Assembly (NCBI RefSeq): GCF_018139695.1
Contig: NZ_JAGSOG010000059.1
Coordinates: forward strand, 1-36,874
DNA: 36,874 bases
DNA from: Actinospica durhamensis
GTDB lineage: Bacteria > Actinomycetota > Actinomycetes > Streptomycetales > Catenulisporaceae
Direction: 5' to 3'
Every line of letters starts with the position of its first letter. Positions within the stretch are counted from its first letter, which is position 1. This document shows, in pieces, positions 8,856-16,833 of this stretch. The position numbers were made by a program, and so were the translations under genes. Under the pieces are notes generated by a model. That model was given only the letters and a program-made list of their open reading frames with translations. It made no database searches and was not told the DNA's origin.

Positions 8856-10466
8856 ATGCGCACCGAGGCAGCGGGTTCGGCCTCCGCGCGGCTCGTCCTG
8901 GCGACGCTGGCGGCCGGGCAGTTCCTGATGGCGCTCGACAGCTCGGTCATGAACGTCTCGATCGCGACGGTCGCGCGCGACGTGGGCACCACGGTGACCG
9001 GGGTCCAGGGGGCGATCACGGCCTACACGCTGGTGATGGCCATGTTCATGATCCCCGGCGGCAAGCTCGGCGCGCTCTTCGGCCGCAAGCGCGCCTTCCT
9101 GACCGGCTGCGTCGTCTACGGCGCGGGTTCCCTCACGACCGCCCTCGCTCCGAGCCTGCCGGTGCTCCTGCTCGGCTGGTCCCTCCTCGAGGGGATCGGC
9201 GCGGCGCTGATCATGCCCGCGATCGTGGCGCTCGTCGCGGTGAACTTCGCCGTCGAACGCCGACCTGCCGCCTATGGACTGGTCGCGGCCGCCGGCGCGG
9301 TGGCCATCGCGGTGGGCCCACTCGTCGGTGGTGTCGCCACGACCTACTTCTCCTGGCGCTGGGTGTTCGCCGGCGAGGTCGTCGTGGTGCTCGCCATCCT
9401 CCTGCTCGCCCGCCGCGTGACCGATGCGAGAAGCACGGCACGCCCGCGCATCGACCTGGTCGGCGCCGCGCTCAGCGCCCTGGGCCTGGGGACCTTCGTG
9501 TTCGGAGTCCTGCGCTCGAGCGTGTGGGGCTGGTTCCTGCCGAAGCCGGGCTCGCCCTCCTGGCTCGGCATCTCCCTGACCGTGTGGCTCATGCTGGCCG
9601 GCCTGTTCCTGCTGTGGCTGTTCTACGCGTGGGAGGTGCGCGTCGCGGCAAGGCACGGATCGCCGCTGGTGGACCCGGCCCTGCTCCACAATCGGCAGCT
9701 GACCGGCGGCCTGACGATGTTCTTCTTCCAGTACCTGGTACAGATGGGCGTGTTCTTCCTCGTCCCGCTCTACCTCTCGATCGCCCTCGGCCTGTCCGCG
9801 CTCGCCACCGGACTGCGCATCCTGCCGCTCTCCCTCACCCTGCTGGGCGCCGCGGTCCTGATCCCGCGCCTGCTCCCGGACATCTCGCCACGACGCGTGG
9901 TGCGGTGCGGGACCCTCGCCCTGCTCGCCGGGGCGCTGGCCCTCACGGCCGCCCTCGACCACGACGCAGGCCCGGAGATCGTCACGCTCCCGCTCCTGCT
10001 GATCGGGCTCGGCATGGGCGCACTCGCCTCCCAACTCGGCGCGGTGACGGTGTCCGCGGTGCCCGATGAGAAGAGCGCCGAAGTCGGCGGCGTGCAGAAC
10101 GCCGTCACCAACCTCGGCGCCTCCATCGGCACGGCCCTGGCCGGATCGATCCTGATCGCGGTACTCACCTCCTCGTTCCTCAGCGGCATCGAACACAACC
10201 CCGCCGTGCCGCCGGAGGTCAAGAGCAAGGCCAGCACGAGTCTGGAGGCCGCGGTGCCCTTCCTCTCGGACGCGCAGCTCACCTCCGCGCTCGACCAGTC
10301 CGGCGCCAGCCCGCAGGTGAAGCAGGCCGCACTCGACGCGAACGCCACCGCCCGCCTCGACGGCCTGCGCGCCGCGCTCACCATCCTCGCCTTCGCCTCG
10401 CTGATCGCAATGTTCTTCACCGCCCGGATCCCGACGACCCAGCCGGGCCGCGAGAAGCGGGGATGA
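8856..10466 (+). CDS. MFS drug exporter, DHA2 (14-TM) family
   Basis: 536 residues with about 14 hydrophobic segments. The first helix carries LDSSVMNVSIATV (DHA2 motif D1), the loop between helices 2 and 3 has motif A-like GGKLGALFGRKR, and helix 5 has motif C-like AVAIAVGPLVGG, which marks drug-proton antiporters. A hydrophilic external loop of about 70 residues near the C-terminus (around 445-510), before the last helix, is usual for actinobacterial members. Predicted role: proton-driven export of hydrophobic drugs or an endogenous metabolite. The ATG at 8856 has no clear ribosome site. No TetR or MarR regulator is adjacent, which is unusual for this class. Confidence 0.9.
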   Translation: MRTEAAGSASARLVLATLAAGQFLMALDSSVMNVSIATVARDVGTTVTGVQGAITAYTLVMAMFMIPGGKLGALFGRKRAFLTGCVVYGAGSLTTALAPSLPVLLLGWSLLEGIGAALIMPAIVALVAVNFAVERRPAAYGLVAAAGAVAIAVGPLVGGVATTYFSWRWVFAGEVVVVLAILLLARRVTDARSTARPRIDLVGAALSALGLGTFVFGVLRSSVWGWFLPKPGSPSWLGISLTVWLMLAGLFLLWLFYAWEVRVAARHGSPLVDPALLHNRQLTGGLTMFFFQYLVQMGVFFLVPLYLSIALGLSALATGLRILPLSLTLLGAAVLIPRLLPDISPRRVVRCGTLALLAGALALTAALDHDAGPEIVTLPLLLIGLGMGALASQLGAVTVSAVPDEKSAEVGGVQNAVTNLGASIGTALAGSILIAVLTSSFLSGIEHNPAVPPEVKSKASTSLEAAVPFLSDAQLTSALDQSGASPQVKQAALDANATARLDGLRAALTILAFASLIAMFFTARIPTTQPGREKRG

Positions 10467-10517
10467 GCGGGCGCCCGGTCGCTTGCCGGCATCCGCACGT
10501 GGATGGAAGTGCCTAGC

Positions 10518-11171
10518 ATGGTGGCCGTGGAGGACTCTCAGGATGCCGGCCCCAGCTCCGGTCGAATTCCCAGTCGCGGTACAGCCCAGGCGAAGTCCCG
10601 ACTCTGGGCGAGGTTGCTCGACGGACAGGTCACCGAGATCTACGTGCCGGGCCTCGAGCTTTTCACCCACAGGTATCTGCCGCACATGCTGGGCTTGGAG
10701 TTGATCGCCAGTCAGGCCTACCACTATGACCGCGAGGGCGTGCCGCGCGACGCGGCCGAACTCGGGGAGGTCGCTCGGCAACTCGCCGCCGAGCCGCGAT
10801 GGATCGCCGGCGGCGGCCCGTGGTTCTGGGATGTGCACTTCGCCGAGCGGGCAGAGGTCATCCTGATCCCGCTTGCCTCCAGCGGCGGCTGGTACCGTCC
10901 GCCCGAGGAGCCCGAAAAGATCATCGGCCGTGCCGTGGGCCGGTTCGTGCACCGTGTCGCGAGCGCCAGGCGCCGGGCGAAGGCCGGGAACGCCGAGGCG
11001 TACTCGAACTCCGTGTTCGACTCGTCGTTCGTTGAGGACATCCCGTCACGCCCCAGGCTCTCGTCGACGGGAGTGGCGGTGGAGAACGTGCGGGCGCAGT
11101 ACTCGGAGAAGGTCTTCCTCCTCAACCAGAACAACAGGGACCAGCGGCTCGACTCGGTTCGAGCCCGCTGA
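10518..11171 (+). CDS. Unrecognised protein with P-loop-kinase-like segment
   Basis: About 217 residues from the ATG at 10518 (GGAAG nine bases upstream); an ATG at 10503 would add five residues. It has no signal or membrane segment. The central part, around RWIAGGGPWFWDVHFAERAE followed by VILIPL, resembles the middle of small adenylate-kinase/topology-modulation P-loop proteins, where a W(I/V)xxGxY segment is followed by a hydrophobic strand. However, no Walker A GxxxxGK[ST] is present, so if related it is degenerate. The C-terminal third is hydrophilic and without features. It starts 51 bases after the exporter gene and ends 8 bases before the next gene, so the three may be co-transcribed. 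I do not recognise the function. Confidence 0.65.
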   Translation: MVAVEDSQDAGPSSGRIPSRGTAQAKSRLWARLLDGQVTEIYVPGLELFTHRYLPHMLGLELIASQAYHYDREGVPRDAAELGEVARQLAAEPRWIAGGGPWFWDVHFAERAEVILIPLASSGGWYRPPEEPEKIIGRAVGRFVHRVASARRRAKAGNAEAYSNSVFDSSFVEDIPSRPRLSSTGVAVENVRAQYSEKVFLLNQNNRDQRLDSVRAR

Positions 11172-11178
11172 CCCGCTC

Positions 11179-11685
11179 GTGGCAGAGAACATCGGCAACA
11201 TCGACGACCGGTTGGTCGGGTACTGGAGCAGCCTCGAGTTCTCCTATGGCGTGATGGAGGCCACCGACGTCGGCTTTCTCGCCGATGGTCGCGGGTGGAG
11301 TGCCGTCTACAACGCCGTCGGTCTGTGCGTCACGCGCTTTCGATGGAGCTGTCCCGAACCGGGATTGCTCGAACTGCGCTCGGAGTGGCTTGTGGAGGGC
11401 GACTCGGTCGCGCAGCCGGGTCCGCCGGTGTTCGCCACGACGCAGCCGCCTGAAGCCTGGGTCGAAGTGACGCTCCATCACTACGCCTTCGGCCGGGAAG
11501 CTCCGTCGCCGGGTGCCGAGCCGGTGCCTGCCCTGCTGCTTCAGGAGCACATTGACTTCGCGTACGTGCTCGCGCCGGGCAGTCGCGAGATCACGCCTGA
11601 GGATGATCCCAGCCACCACGTGCTCCCGTACGCGGAATCGGCGTCGGCGTCGGCGTCGGAGCCGGAGCCGGAAACAGAGCGGTAG
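11179..11685 (+). CDS. Unrecognised 168-residue soluble protein
   Basis: The likely start is GTG at 11179 (VAENIGNIDDRLVGYWSSLE), eight bases after the previous stop and without its own ribosome site, suggesting coupling; the frame is open further upstream inside the previous gene. The protein has a W-rich N-terminal half with alternating hydrophobic residues (DVGFLADGRGWSAVYNAVG, RFRWSCPEPGLLELRSEW), suggesting a small beta-barrel like those that begin 'W...G..L.F..DG.G'. The C-terminal tail is Ser/Ala/Glu-rich (SASASASEPEPE). It has no signal peptide. Function unknown. Confidence 0.65.
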   Translation: MAENIGNIDDRLVGYWSSLEFSYGVMEATDVGFLADGRGWSAVYNAVGLCVTRFRWSCPEPGLLELRSEWLVEGDSVAQPGPPVFATTQPPEAWVEVTLHHYAFGREAPSPGAEPVPALLLQEHIDFAYVLAPGSREITPEDDPSHHVLPYAESASASASEPEPETER

Positions 11686-11769
11686 CTCCTGTGGGTGAGA
11701 GCGGTGGGGGATGACGGCCGCCGGTCGGCTTCGCGCCGCGAAGTCGGGTGGCGCAGACCCTTGCTTTGC

Positions 11770-11796
11770 GCCATAAAGCGGAGTCTACTTTATGGC
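11770..11796. promoter_or_regulatory. Operator-like inverted repeat before the membrane-protein/regulator operon
   Basis: GCCATAAAG (11770-11778) and CTTTATGGC (11788-11796) are perfect 9-bp arms with a 9-base spacer, 24 bases before the GTG at 11821. The AT-rich arms stand out in this genome. The site sits where the promoter must be, and the operon encodes a winged-helix regulator, so autoregulation is the natural inference. Confidence 0.6.
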
Positions 11797-11820
11797 ATAG
11801 AGTCGATTGAGGGAGGCATC

Positions 11821-12453
11821 GTGAACACTATACCGGACACCGCCGCCGAGGGTGGCGGCTTCGACCCGCGGCAGGCTGCTGATCTGCTGGAGCGCACCAG
11901 GCGGCGGGCCATGCGGGAGTTCGAGCCGGCGCAGCCGTGGTTGTTGGTGATCAGGGCGGTGCTCGTGCTGGGCACGCTGGGCACGGTCTGGCTGACCGTC
12001 AGGCGCCAGGATCCTTACACGGGGCCGAAGGCCTCGGTGCTGCTGGTCGTGGCGGCGTTCGTGGTCGTCAACTTCTGCGCCACGGTGGCGATCCGCAGGC
12101 GGGCGACGGTCGGGGTGAGCGGGCGGTCCCGCTTCACGCCGGTCGAGATCGGGTTGTTGGCGGCGAGTTGGATCGCTCCGTACGCCGTGATGGCGGGGGT
12201 GGGGGTGACCGGGGACAGCCGGTCGGGGACCCTGCTCACGGTGCCGCTGATCGTGGTCGGCTTGGTCTTCGCGGGCGTCATGGCGGTACGGGCCGACTGG
12301 CGGGCGTGTGGGACCGGGCTCGCGGTCGCGGTCACCGGTGCGGTGGGTGCGTCGGTCGGGCAGGCCGGAGCGTGGGCCGTCACCGCTGTCGGCTTGTGCG
12401 TCACGCTTCTCGGCAGCGCCGCGGCCATTACGCTACGGCTGCACCACGGATAG
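11821..12453 (+). CDS. Six-helix membrane protein, partner of a winged-helix regulator
   Basis: 210 residues from a GTG at 11821 with GGGAGG five to six bases upstream. About 45 hydrophilic N-terminal residues, including ERTRRRAMREFEP, precede about six hydrophobic segments arranged in pairs (about 43-60, 71-90, 110-130, 138-157, 160-180 and 185-205). The loop RRRATVGVSGRSRFTPVEIG is cytoplasmic by the positive-inside rule. Membrane proteins of this size paired with a small HTH_34-type regulator are common in actinobacteria; the function is not known. It is 22 bases upstream of the regulator and in the same operon, behind the inverted repeat at 11770-11796. Confidence 0.75.
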   Translation: MNTIPDTAAEGGGFDPRQAADLLERTRRRAMREFEPAQPWLLVIRAVLVLGTLGTVWLTVRRQDPYTGPKASVLLVVAAFVVVNFCATVAIRRRATVGVSGRSRFTPVEIGLLAASWIAPYAVMAGVGVTGDSRSGTLLTVPLIVVGLVFAGVMAVRADWRACGTGLAVAVTGAVGASVGQAGAWAVTAVGLCVTLLGSAAAITLRLHHG

Positions 12454-12475
12454 GGACGGGACAGAGACAGCAACC

Positions 12476-12775
12476 ATGGCCGACGAAGAACTCGACCCGC
12501 TCATTCACGTGCCCACCCGCCTGAAGATCGTCGCGACGCTGGCGGCGTTGCCCGAGGGCGACACGCTCTCCTTCACTCGGCTGCAGGACATGATCCGGCT
12601 CACTCCGGGCAATCTGATCATCCACCTGCGCAAGCTGGAGGACGCCGCGTACATCGCCAGCACGAAGGTCAGCAGCGGCAACGTGTCGATCACCACCGTC
12701 GCCCTCACCGAGGGCGGGCGGACGGCGCTCGCCGCCTACACCAAGGCGCTGCGTAACCTGCTTGGGGATCTGTAG
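12476..12775 (+). CDS. Small winged-helix transcriptional regulator (HTH_34/MarR-like)
   Basis: 99 residues from the ATG at 12476. The whole protein is one winged-helix domain: HVPTRLKIVATLAALPEGDT, the recognition region FTRLQDMIRLTPGNLIIHLR, a wing around TKVSSGNVSITTVALTEGGR, and a C-terminal helix (LAAYTKALRNLL) for dimerisation. This is the layout of stand-alone HTH_34-type regulators in actinobacteria. No Cys metal cluster or ligand domain is seen. It follows the membrane-protein gene by 22 bases and probably binds the 9-bp inverted repeat upstream of the operon, by inference from position. Confidence 0.85.
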   Translation: MADEELDPLIHVPTRLKIVATLAALPEGDTLSFTRLQDMIRLTPGNLIIHLRKLEDAAYIASTKVSSGNVSITTVALTEGGRTALAAYTKALRNLLGDL

Positions 12776-12793
12776 GCCCGGCTCGGGCGGGCC
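12775..12793. terminator. Weak hairpin between convergent genes
   Basis: GGCCCG and CGGGCC pair across a 7-base loop in the 24-base gap between the regulator and the ABC permease gene. Given the GC content this could be chance; it may serve both directions. Confidence 0.3.
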
Positions 12794-12799
12794 CGCGAA

Positions 12800-13648
12800 T
12801 CAGGCGTCGGTGTAGCGCACGCGGGCGAAGGCGGCGGCGAGGAGCGCGACGACGTAGGCGAGGAACACCGCGAGGCCGTGACCGAACGGGACGATGTCCG
12901 GGTTCATCGGGTTGTGGTAGATCCACAGCGCCTGGCCGGCCTGGGTCGGGGTGACGCCGTTCGCCCCGTCGGGGTCGACGTACTCGGCCACCGCGGGACC
13001 GGCGATGTAGAGCACGAAGGAGACGGTCACCCCGAGAGCGGTGCTGCGCAGCAGCATCCCGAAGGCGAAGCCGATCATGGCCCAGCCGGCCAGGCAGACG
13101 ACCGCGCCGACCAGGTGCAGGGGCACGCCGGGGGAGGTGAGTCCGATCGAGTCGCCCGCCTGGCCGCCGAAGTAGGACTCACCGATCAGGAACGAAGCCA
13201 GGGTGCACACCGCGGCCGCGGCGACGGCCGTGGTGGCGACGGCGGCGGCCTTGCACAGGAAGAACCGGGTGCGGCGCGGCAGCGAGACGAGCGAGATGCG
13301 GATCAACCCGCTGGAGTATTCGAGTGCTCCGGCGATCGCGCCGAACGCGGCGAACAGCGCGGCGCCCAGGACGTAGCCGGCCAGCAGGGTGCCGGTCGGG
13401 TTGACCTGGGCGGCGTAGATCGGCTGGCTCGGGTTGCCGACGCCGTCGGTGCCCGCGGCGTAGGAGAGCCCTACGACAGACTGCTGGTGTGATTCGAAGA
13501 GGCTGAACGCGGCGGCGAGCGCGACCGCGACCACGAGCATGATGACGGCGGACCTGAGGGAACGCACCTTCAGCAGTTCGGAGCGGTAGGCCGCGCGGGC
13601 GCCAGGGTTCGGCGGGCCGGACCGGCCCGACGTCGCAGTAGTCGTCAT
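12800..13648 (-). CDS. ABC-2 type transporter permease
   Basis: 282 residues from the ATG at 13648. The N-terminus is hydrophilic (RAAYRSELLKVRSLRS), as is typical for ABC-2 permeases of actinobacteria, followed by six hydrophobic segments with a periplasmic loop between the first two (about residues 50-80) and ending in a final helix at about 257-277. The ATG overlaps the stop of the ATPase gene by four bases (ATGA, 13645-13648), indicating coupled translation. With the ATPase it should form an exporter; lipids, peptides or antibiotics are typical substrates, and none can be chosen here. Confidence 0.85.
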   Translation of the reverse strand: MTTTATSGRSGPPNPGARAAYRSELLKVRSLRSAVIMLVVAVALAAAFSLFESHQQSVVGLSYAAGTDGVGNPSQPIYAAQVNPTGTLLAGYVLGAALFAAFGAIAGALEYSSGLIRISLVSLPRRTRFFLCKAAAVATTAVAAAAVCTLASFLIGESYFGGQAGDSIGLTSPGVPLHLVGAVVCLAGWAMIGFAFGMLLRSTALGVTVSFVLYIAGPAVAEYVDPDGANGVTPTQAGQALWIYHNPMNPDIVPFGHGLAVFLAYVVALLAAAFARVRYTDA

Positions 13649-14724
13649 CGCCCGGCCACCTCCTCGCTCGAACGGCTGCTTTGCCGGCCGATCATCCCGG
13701 CAGCGTACCGGTCGTCCTCGGATCCCGAAGGCTCGGGTAATTCGCCGCCGGACGACTGGTGCCGCCCGAGGTCGGCGGTCAACTCGGCGTACACGTCCTG
13801 AAGCGAGGCACGCACCGGGGCGAGGCCGAGCACCCGGATCCGCGCGTGCAGGAACAATTCCGCCAGCTCCATCCGGTCCAACCCGTGCACGTCGACGAAC
13901 CCTGCGACGTCGTCCGCATCGACCGCACCGTCCCACCATTCGTCGGCGTCGTCGCTCTCGGCGTACTCCTCGGTCTCGGTGTCCTCCGCAGCGCACCTGC
14001 CGCCCGCCGCGGCCACGGCCGACCGCAGCGCCGCTGTATCAGGGGTCTGCACGCGCATCGTCGGCGCGCCCGGCCCGTGCACCAGTTCGCCCAGGTCCGC
14101 ATCCGCCACCACCCGGCCCGCGGCGATCACCACCACCCGGTCCGCGACCTGCTCGAGCTCGCTCATGTGGTGCGAGGACATCAGTACCGTGCGACCGGCC
14201 GCCGCGTACGAGCGCAGCAGATTCTCCAGCCAGCCGATGCCCTCCGGGTCCATGCCGTTGGTCGGCTCGTCCAGGATCAGCACGTCCGGATCGCCGAGGA
14301 GCGCCGCCGCGATACCGAGCCGCTGGCGCATGCCCAGCGAATACGTGCGCACCCGATCGCGCGCCACCGCCTCCAGGCCGACCTGAGCCAGCACCTGCTC
14401 GACCCGCTCCGGCGGGAGCGCCGCGGCCCGCGCCAGAATCCGCAGGTGGGTCCGGCCGGTCTGCCCCGGATGGATCGCGCCCGCGTCGAGCAGCGCACCG
14501 ACCCGGCGGCTCGGTGCGTCCAGCAGCCGGTACGGCCGCCCCTGGATCAGGACGGAGCCGCTGTCCGCCGTGTCCAGACCGAGCGCGATGCGCAGGACCG
14601 TCGACTTCCCGGCCCCGTTCGGCCCGACGAAGGCGGTGACCGCCCCGGGCCGGACCGTGAAGCCGACCTCGTCGACCGCGAGCATCGGGCCGTAGGACTT
14701 GCACAGGTCGATGACTTCTATCAC
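13645..14724 (-). CDS. ABC transporter ATP-binding protein with acidic C-terminal insert
   Basis: 359 residues from a GTG at 14724. Walker A is GPNGAGKST (34-42), the signature motif region is YSLGMRQRLGIA (from 128), Walker B is VLILDEPTNGMDPEG (from 148), and the H-loop is SSHHMSE. This is the BcrA/drug-export subfamily. After the nucleotide-binding domain, a strongly acidic, Trp-containing insert (about 246-273, with TETEEYAESDDADEWWDG) interrupts the usual C-terminal region before LAPVRASLQDVYAELT resumes, and the final 40 residues are Ser/Arg-rich. Its partner is the coupled permease downstream. Function: energising export; substrate unknown. Confidence 0.92.
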   Translation of the reverse strand: MIEVIDLCKSYGPMLAVDEVGFTVRPGAVTAFVGPNGAGKSTVLRIALGLDTADSGSVLIQGRPYRLLDAPSRRVGALLDAGAIHPGQTGRTHLRILARAAALPPERVEQVLAQVGLEAVARDRVRTYSLGMRQRLGIAAALLGDPDVLILDEPTNGMDPEGIGWLENLLRSYAAAGRTVLMSSHHMSELEQVADRVVVIAAGRVVADADLGELVHGPGAPTMRVQTPDTAALRSAVAAAGGRCAAEDTETEEYAESDDADEWWDGAVDADDVAGFVDVHGLDRMELAELFLHARIRVLGLAPVRASLQDVYAELTADLGRHQSSGGELPEPSGSEDDRYAAGMIGRQSSRSSEEVAGR

Positions 14725-14927
14725 GACGGGTCATCCCATCACATCGTCCGGTTGAGCGCTCCCGCCGACGGGCGTCGTCGCCCTCTGACCCGGTCGCCGA
14801 CGCCAGACGTTCACCTTCCGCTCAACGATTCGCAGTCGTGGACGAGCAGGCGCAGAGTTAACGTCTGACACGTTCAAGTTCTAACGGCTGTCTCACTCTC
14901 GTCTCACTCACCCGTGGAGAATGGCTT

Positions 14928-16754
14928 ATGCCGACCCGCACGTCTGCGCGCGCGCACCGCCGCGCCGCTCTGATGACCGCGCTCGTCGCGCTGTCCGGCA
15001 CCGTGACCATGGCCGCGGCGTCCGGCGCCCAGGCCGCGGTCCCCGGCCCGTCCCAGCAGGGCTTCGCGCTGCTGCGGCCGGGCAATCTCCTGGTCGCCAC
15101 CAGCGTGTACCAGAACGGCGCGCCCATCGTGGCCGGAAGCACGCAGCTGCCCCCGGGCTGCGGCAGTGCCGCCGCCCCGTGCGTCACGGCCGTGACGGGC
15201 GATCAGTACCCGTACGTGTTCAACAACGACACCATCGACGCCAGCTTCGGGGTCGCCTCGCCGATCACGCTCAAGGAGCTGACACCCTCCGGCCGGCCGC
15301 TGGCCTCGCTGCAGGTGCCCAACAGCTCGCAGTACGGCGTGAGCGCCGACGCGAACCAGATGGTCACCAGCTTCTCCTCCAAGTCGGAGCTGGCGCTCAA
15401 CCTCTCGACCAACGGCCAGTACGTGACCTTCATGGGGTACGACGCGGCCGTGGGCTCGGTGGACGTCTCGAACGACAACACCCCCGGCGGCATCGACCCG
15501 ACCTCCGCCGACCCGGACACCACCTACCGCGAGGTGGCCCAGCTCGGTGCGAACGGCCGGTTCCAGTTCACCGAGACCAACGCCTACAGCGGCAACAACG
15601 GCCGCGCCGCGCTGCTGAACGACTCGGCCGGCCAGGACGTCTACTACACCGCGGGCAACGCCGGCAACGGCGCGAACCCGGAGCCGGCCACCGTCGTCAC
15701 CGGCGCCGGCGCGCAGCTGATCACGCCCTCGAACCTGCCCATCGCGCAGCAGACCCCGGGCGCGCCGACCCCGGTCGGCAGCTTCAACGTCACCGAGCTC
15801 GGCACCAGTGCGGACAAGTCCGGCAAGGACGACAACTTCCGCGGCCTGACCGAGTACGGCAACGTCCTGTACTACGCCAAGGGCAGCGGCAGCAACGGCG
15901 TCGACACGGTGTACTTCGTCGACACCACCGGCGCGGCGTGCCCGGCCGGGTCGGGTGTGCCGGCCTCCGGCGTCGCGCTGCCGACGAGCAGCAACCTGAG
16001 CTACAGCACGAACGACGCGGCGCTCGGCCTGACCGCGAAGAACCCGGGTCTGACGCCGGACAACATGTGCGTCCTGAACGGATTCCCGACCGCGTCGGCG
16101 AAGAACGCCACCGACGCGAGCGACTACCCGTTCGGCCTCTGGTTCGCCAACCCGTACACCCTGTACGTGGCGGACGAGGGCGCCGGTGACAACACCTACG
16201 ACGCGGCGACCAACAGCTACACCGCGGCCGCGGCCTCGAGCACGGCCGGCCTGCAGAAGTGGGTCTACGACAAGGCCGCCGGCGAGTGGAAGCTGGCCTA
16301 CACCCTGCAGAACGGCCTGAACCTGGGCCAGCCGTACACCGTGGCCGGCTACCCGACCGGCCTCAACAGCGGCCCCGGCGGCACCGGCCTCCCGTGGGCG
16401 CCCGCGACCGGCGGCCTGCGCAACATCACCGGTCGGGTCAACCCCGACGGCACCGTCTCGATCTGGGCCGTCACCTCGACCGTCAGCGGCAGCGGCGACG
16501 AGGGCGGTGACCCGAACCAGCTGGTGCGCGTGACCGACAAGGTCGCGGCCTCCACCCTCCCGGCGAACGAGAGCTTCCGCACGGTCGTGGCCCCGGCCGA
16601 CAAGACCGTGGTCCGCGGCGTCTCCTTCACCCCGGGCACCCGCACCAGCGGCGTGACCTGCACCGGCGGCGGCTCCAACCACGCGAGCTCCTTCGCCGGC
16701 GGCAACGCGGTCGCGGGCGTGCTGTGCGAGGACGGCGGACGGCGCAAGGACTGA
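14928..16754 (+). CDS. Large secreted protein, possible beta-propeller
   Basis: 608 residues from the ATG at 14928 with TGGAG about 10 bases upstream. A Sec signal peptide (residues 1-36) has a basic n-region and ends at GAQA|AVPGP. The mature protein is rich in Gly/Asn/Ser/Thr with few charges and several repeated strand patterns such as GQYVTFMGYD, NVLYYAKGSG, YTLYVADEGAGDN and GTVSIWAVTST, which look like blades of a beta-propeller. Six or so Cys residues could form extracellular disulfides. No catalytic motif was recognised. Two 9-bp direct repeats (GTCTCACTC at 14890 and 14901) and a small palindrome (14860-14874) precede it, and a strong terminator follows. Likely an exported binding or enzyme protein of unknown role; the propeller assignment is inference. 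Confidence 0.8.
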   Translation: MPTRTSARAHRRAALMTALVALSGTVTMAAASGAQAAVPGPSQQGFALLRPGNLLVATSVYQNGAPIVAGSTQLPPGCGSAAAPCVTAVTGDQYPYVFNNDTIDASFGVASPITLKELTPSGRPLASLQVPNSSQYGVSADANQMVTSFSSKSELALNLSTNGQYVTFMGYDAAVGSVDVSNDNTPGGIDPTSADPDTTYREVAQLGANGRFQFTETNAYSGNNGRAALLNDSAGQDVYYTAGNAGNGANPEPATVVTGAGAQLITPSNLPIAQQTPGAPTPVGSFNVTELGTSADKSGKDDNFRGLTEYGNVLYYAKGSGSNGVDTVYFVDTTGAACPAGSGVPASGVALPTSSNLSYSTNDAALGLTAKNPGLTPDNMCVLNGFPTASAKNATDASDYPFGLWFANPYTLYVADEGAGDNTYDAATNSYTAAAASSTAGLQKWVYDKAAGEWKLAYTLQNGLNLGQPYTVAGYPTGLNSGPGGTGLPWAPATGGLRNITGRVNPDGTVSIWAVTSTVSGSGDEGGDPNQLVRVTDKVAASTLPANESFRTVVAPADKTVVRGVSFTPGTRTSGVTCTGGGSNHASSFAGGNAVAGVLCEDGGRRKD

Positions 16755-16777
16755 TCTGAGTATCAGTGAATTGCTCG

Positions 16778-16811
16778 GCGGGCGAACGGTGCTTCGGCGC
16801 CGTTCGCCCGC
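16778..16811 (+). terminator. Strong hairpin with TTCG tetraloop
   Basis: A 15-bp stem with one mismatch (16778-16792 with 16797-16811) closes a TTCG tetraloop, 24 bases after the secreted-protein stop. The stable tetraloop makes termination very likely. No U-tract follows. Confidence 0.75.
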
Positions 16812-16820
16812 TGCGCGCAC

Positions 16821-16826
16821 TAAGCT
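16821..16826 (+). promoter_or_regulatory. Probable -10 element of a leaderless DUF1707 transcript
   Basis: TAAGCT lies seven bases before the ATG at 16834, where no ribosome site exists. This spacing is what a leaderless mRNA would show, with transcription starting at or next to the A of the ATG. Confidence 0.4.
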
Positions 16827-16833
16827 TCCTGCT

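Noticed and set aside
8220-10952. 910-residue leftward frame covering the exporter gene
   Set aside because: The portion beyond 8666 is antisense to the exporter, with low-complexity Arg/Glu/Gln/His content and no ribosome site. Only the last 148 codons (the DUF7144-like gene) look real.
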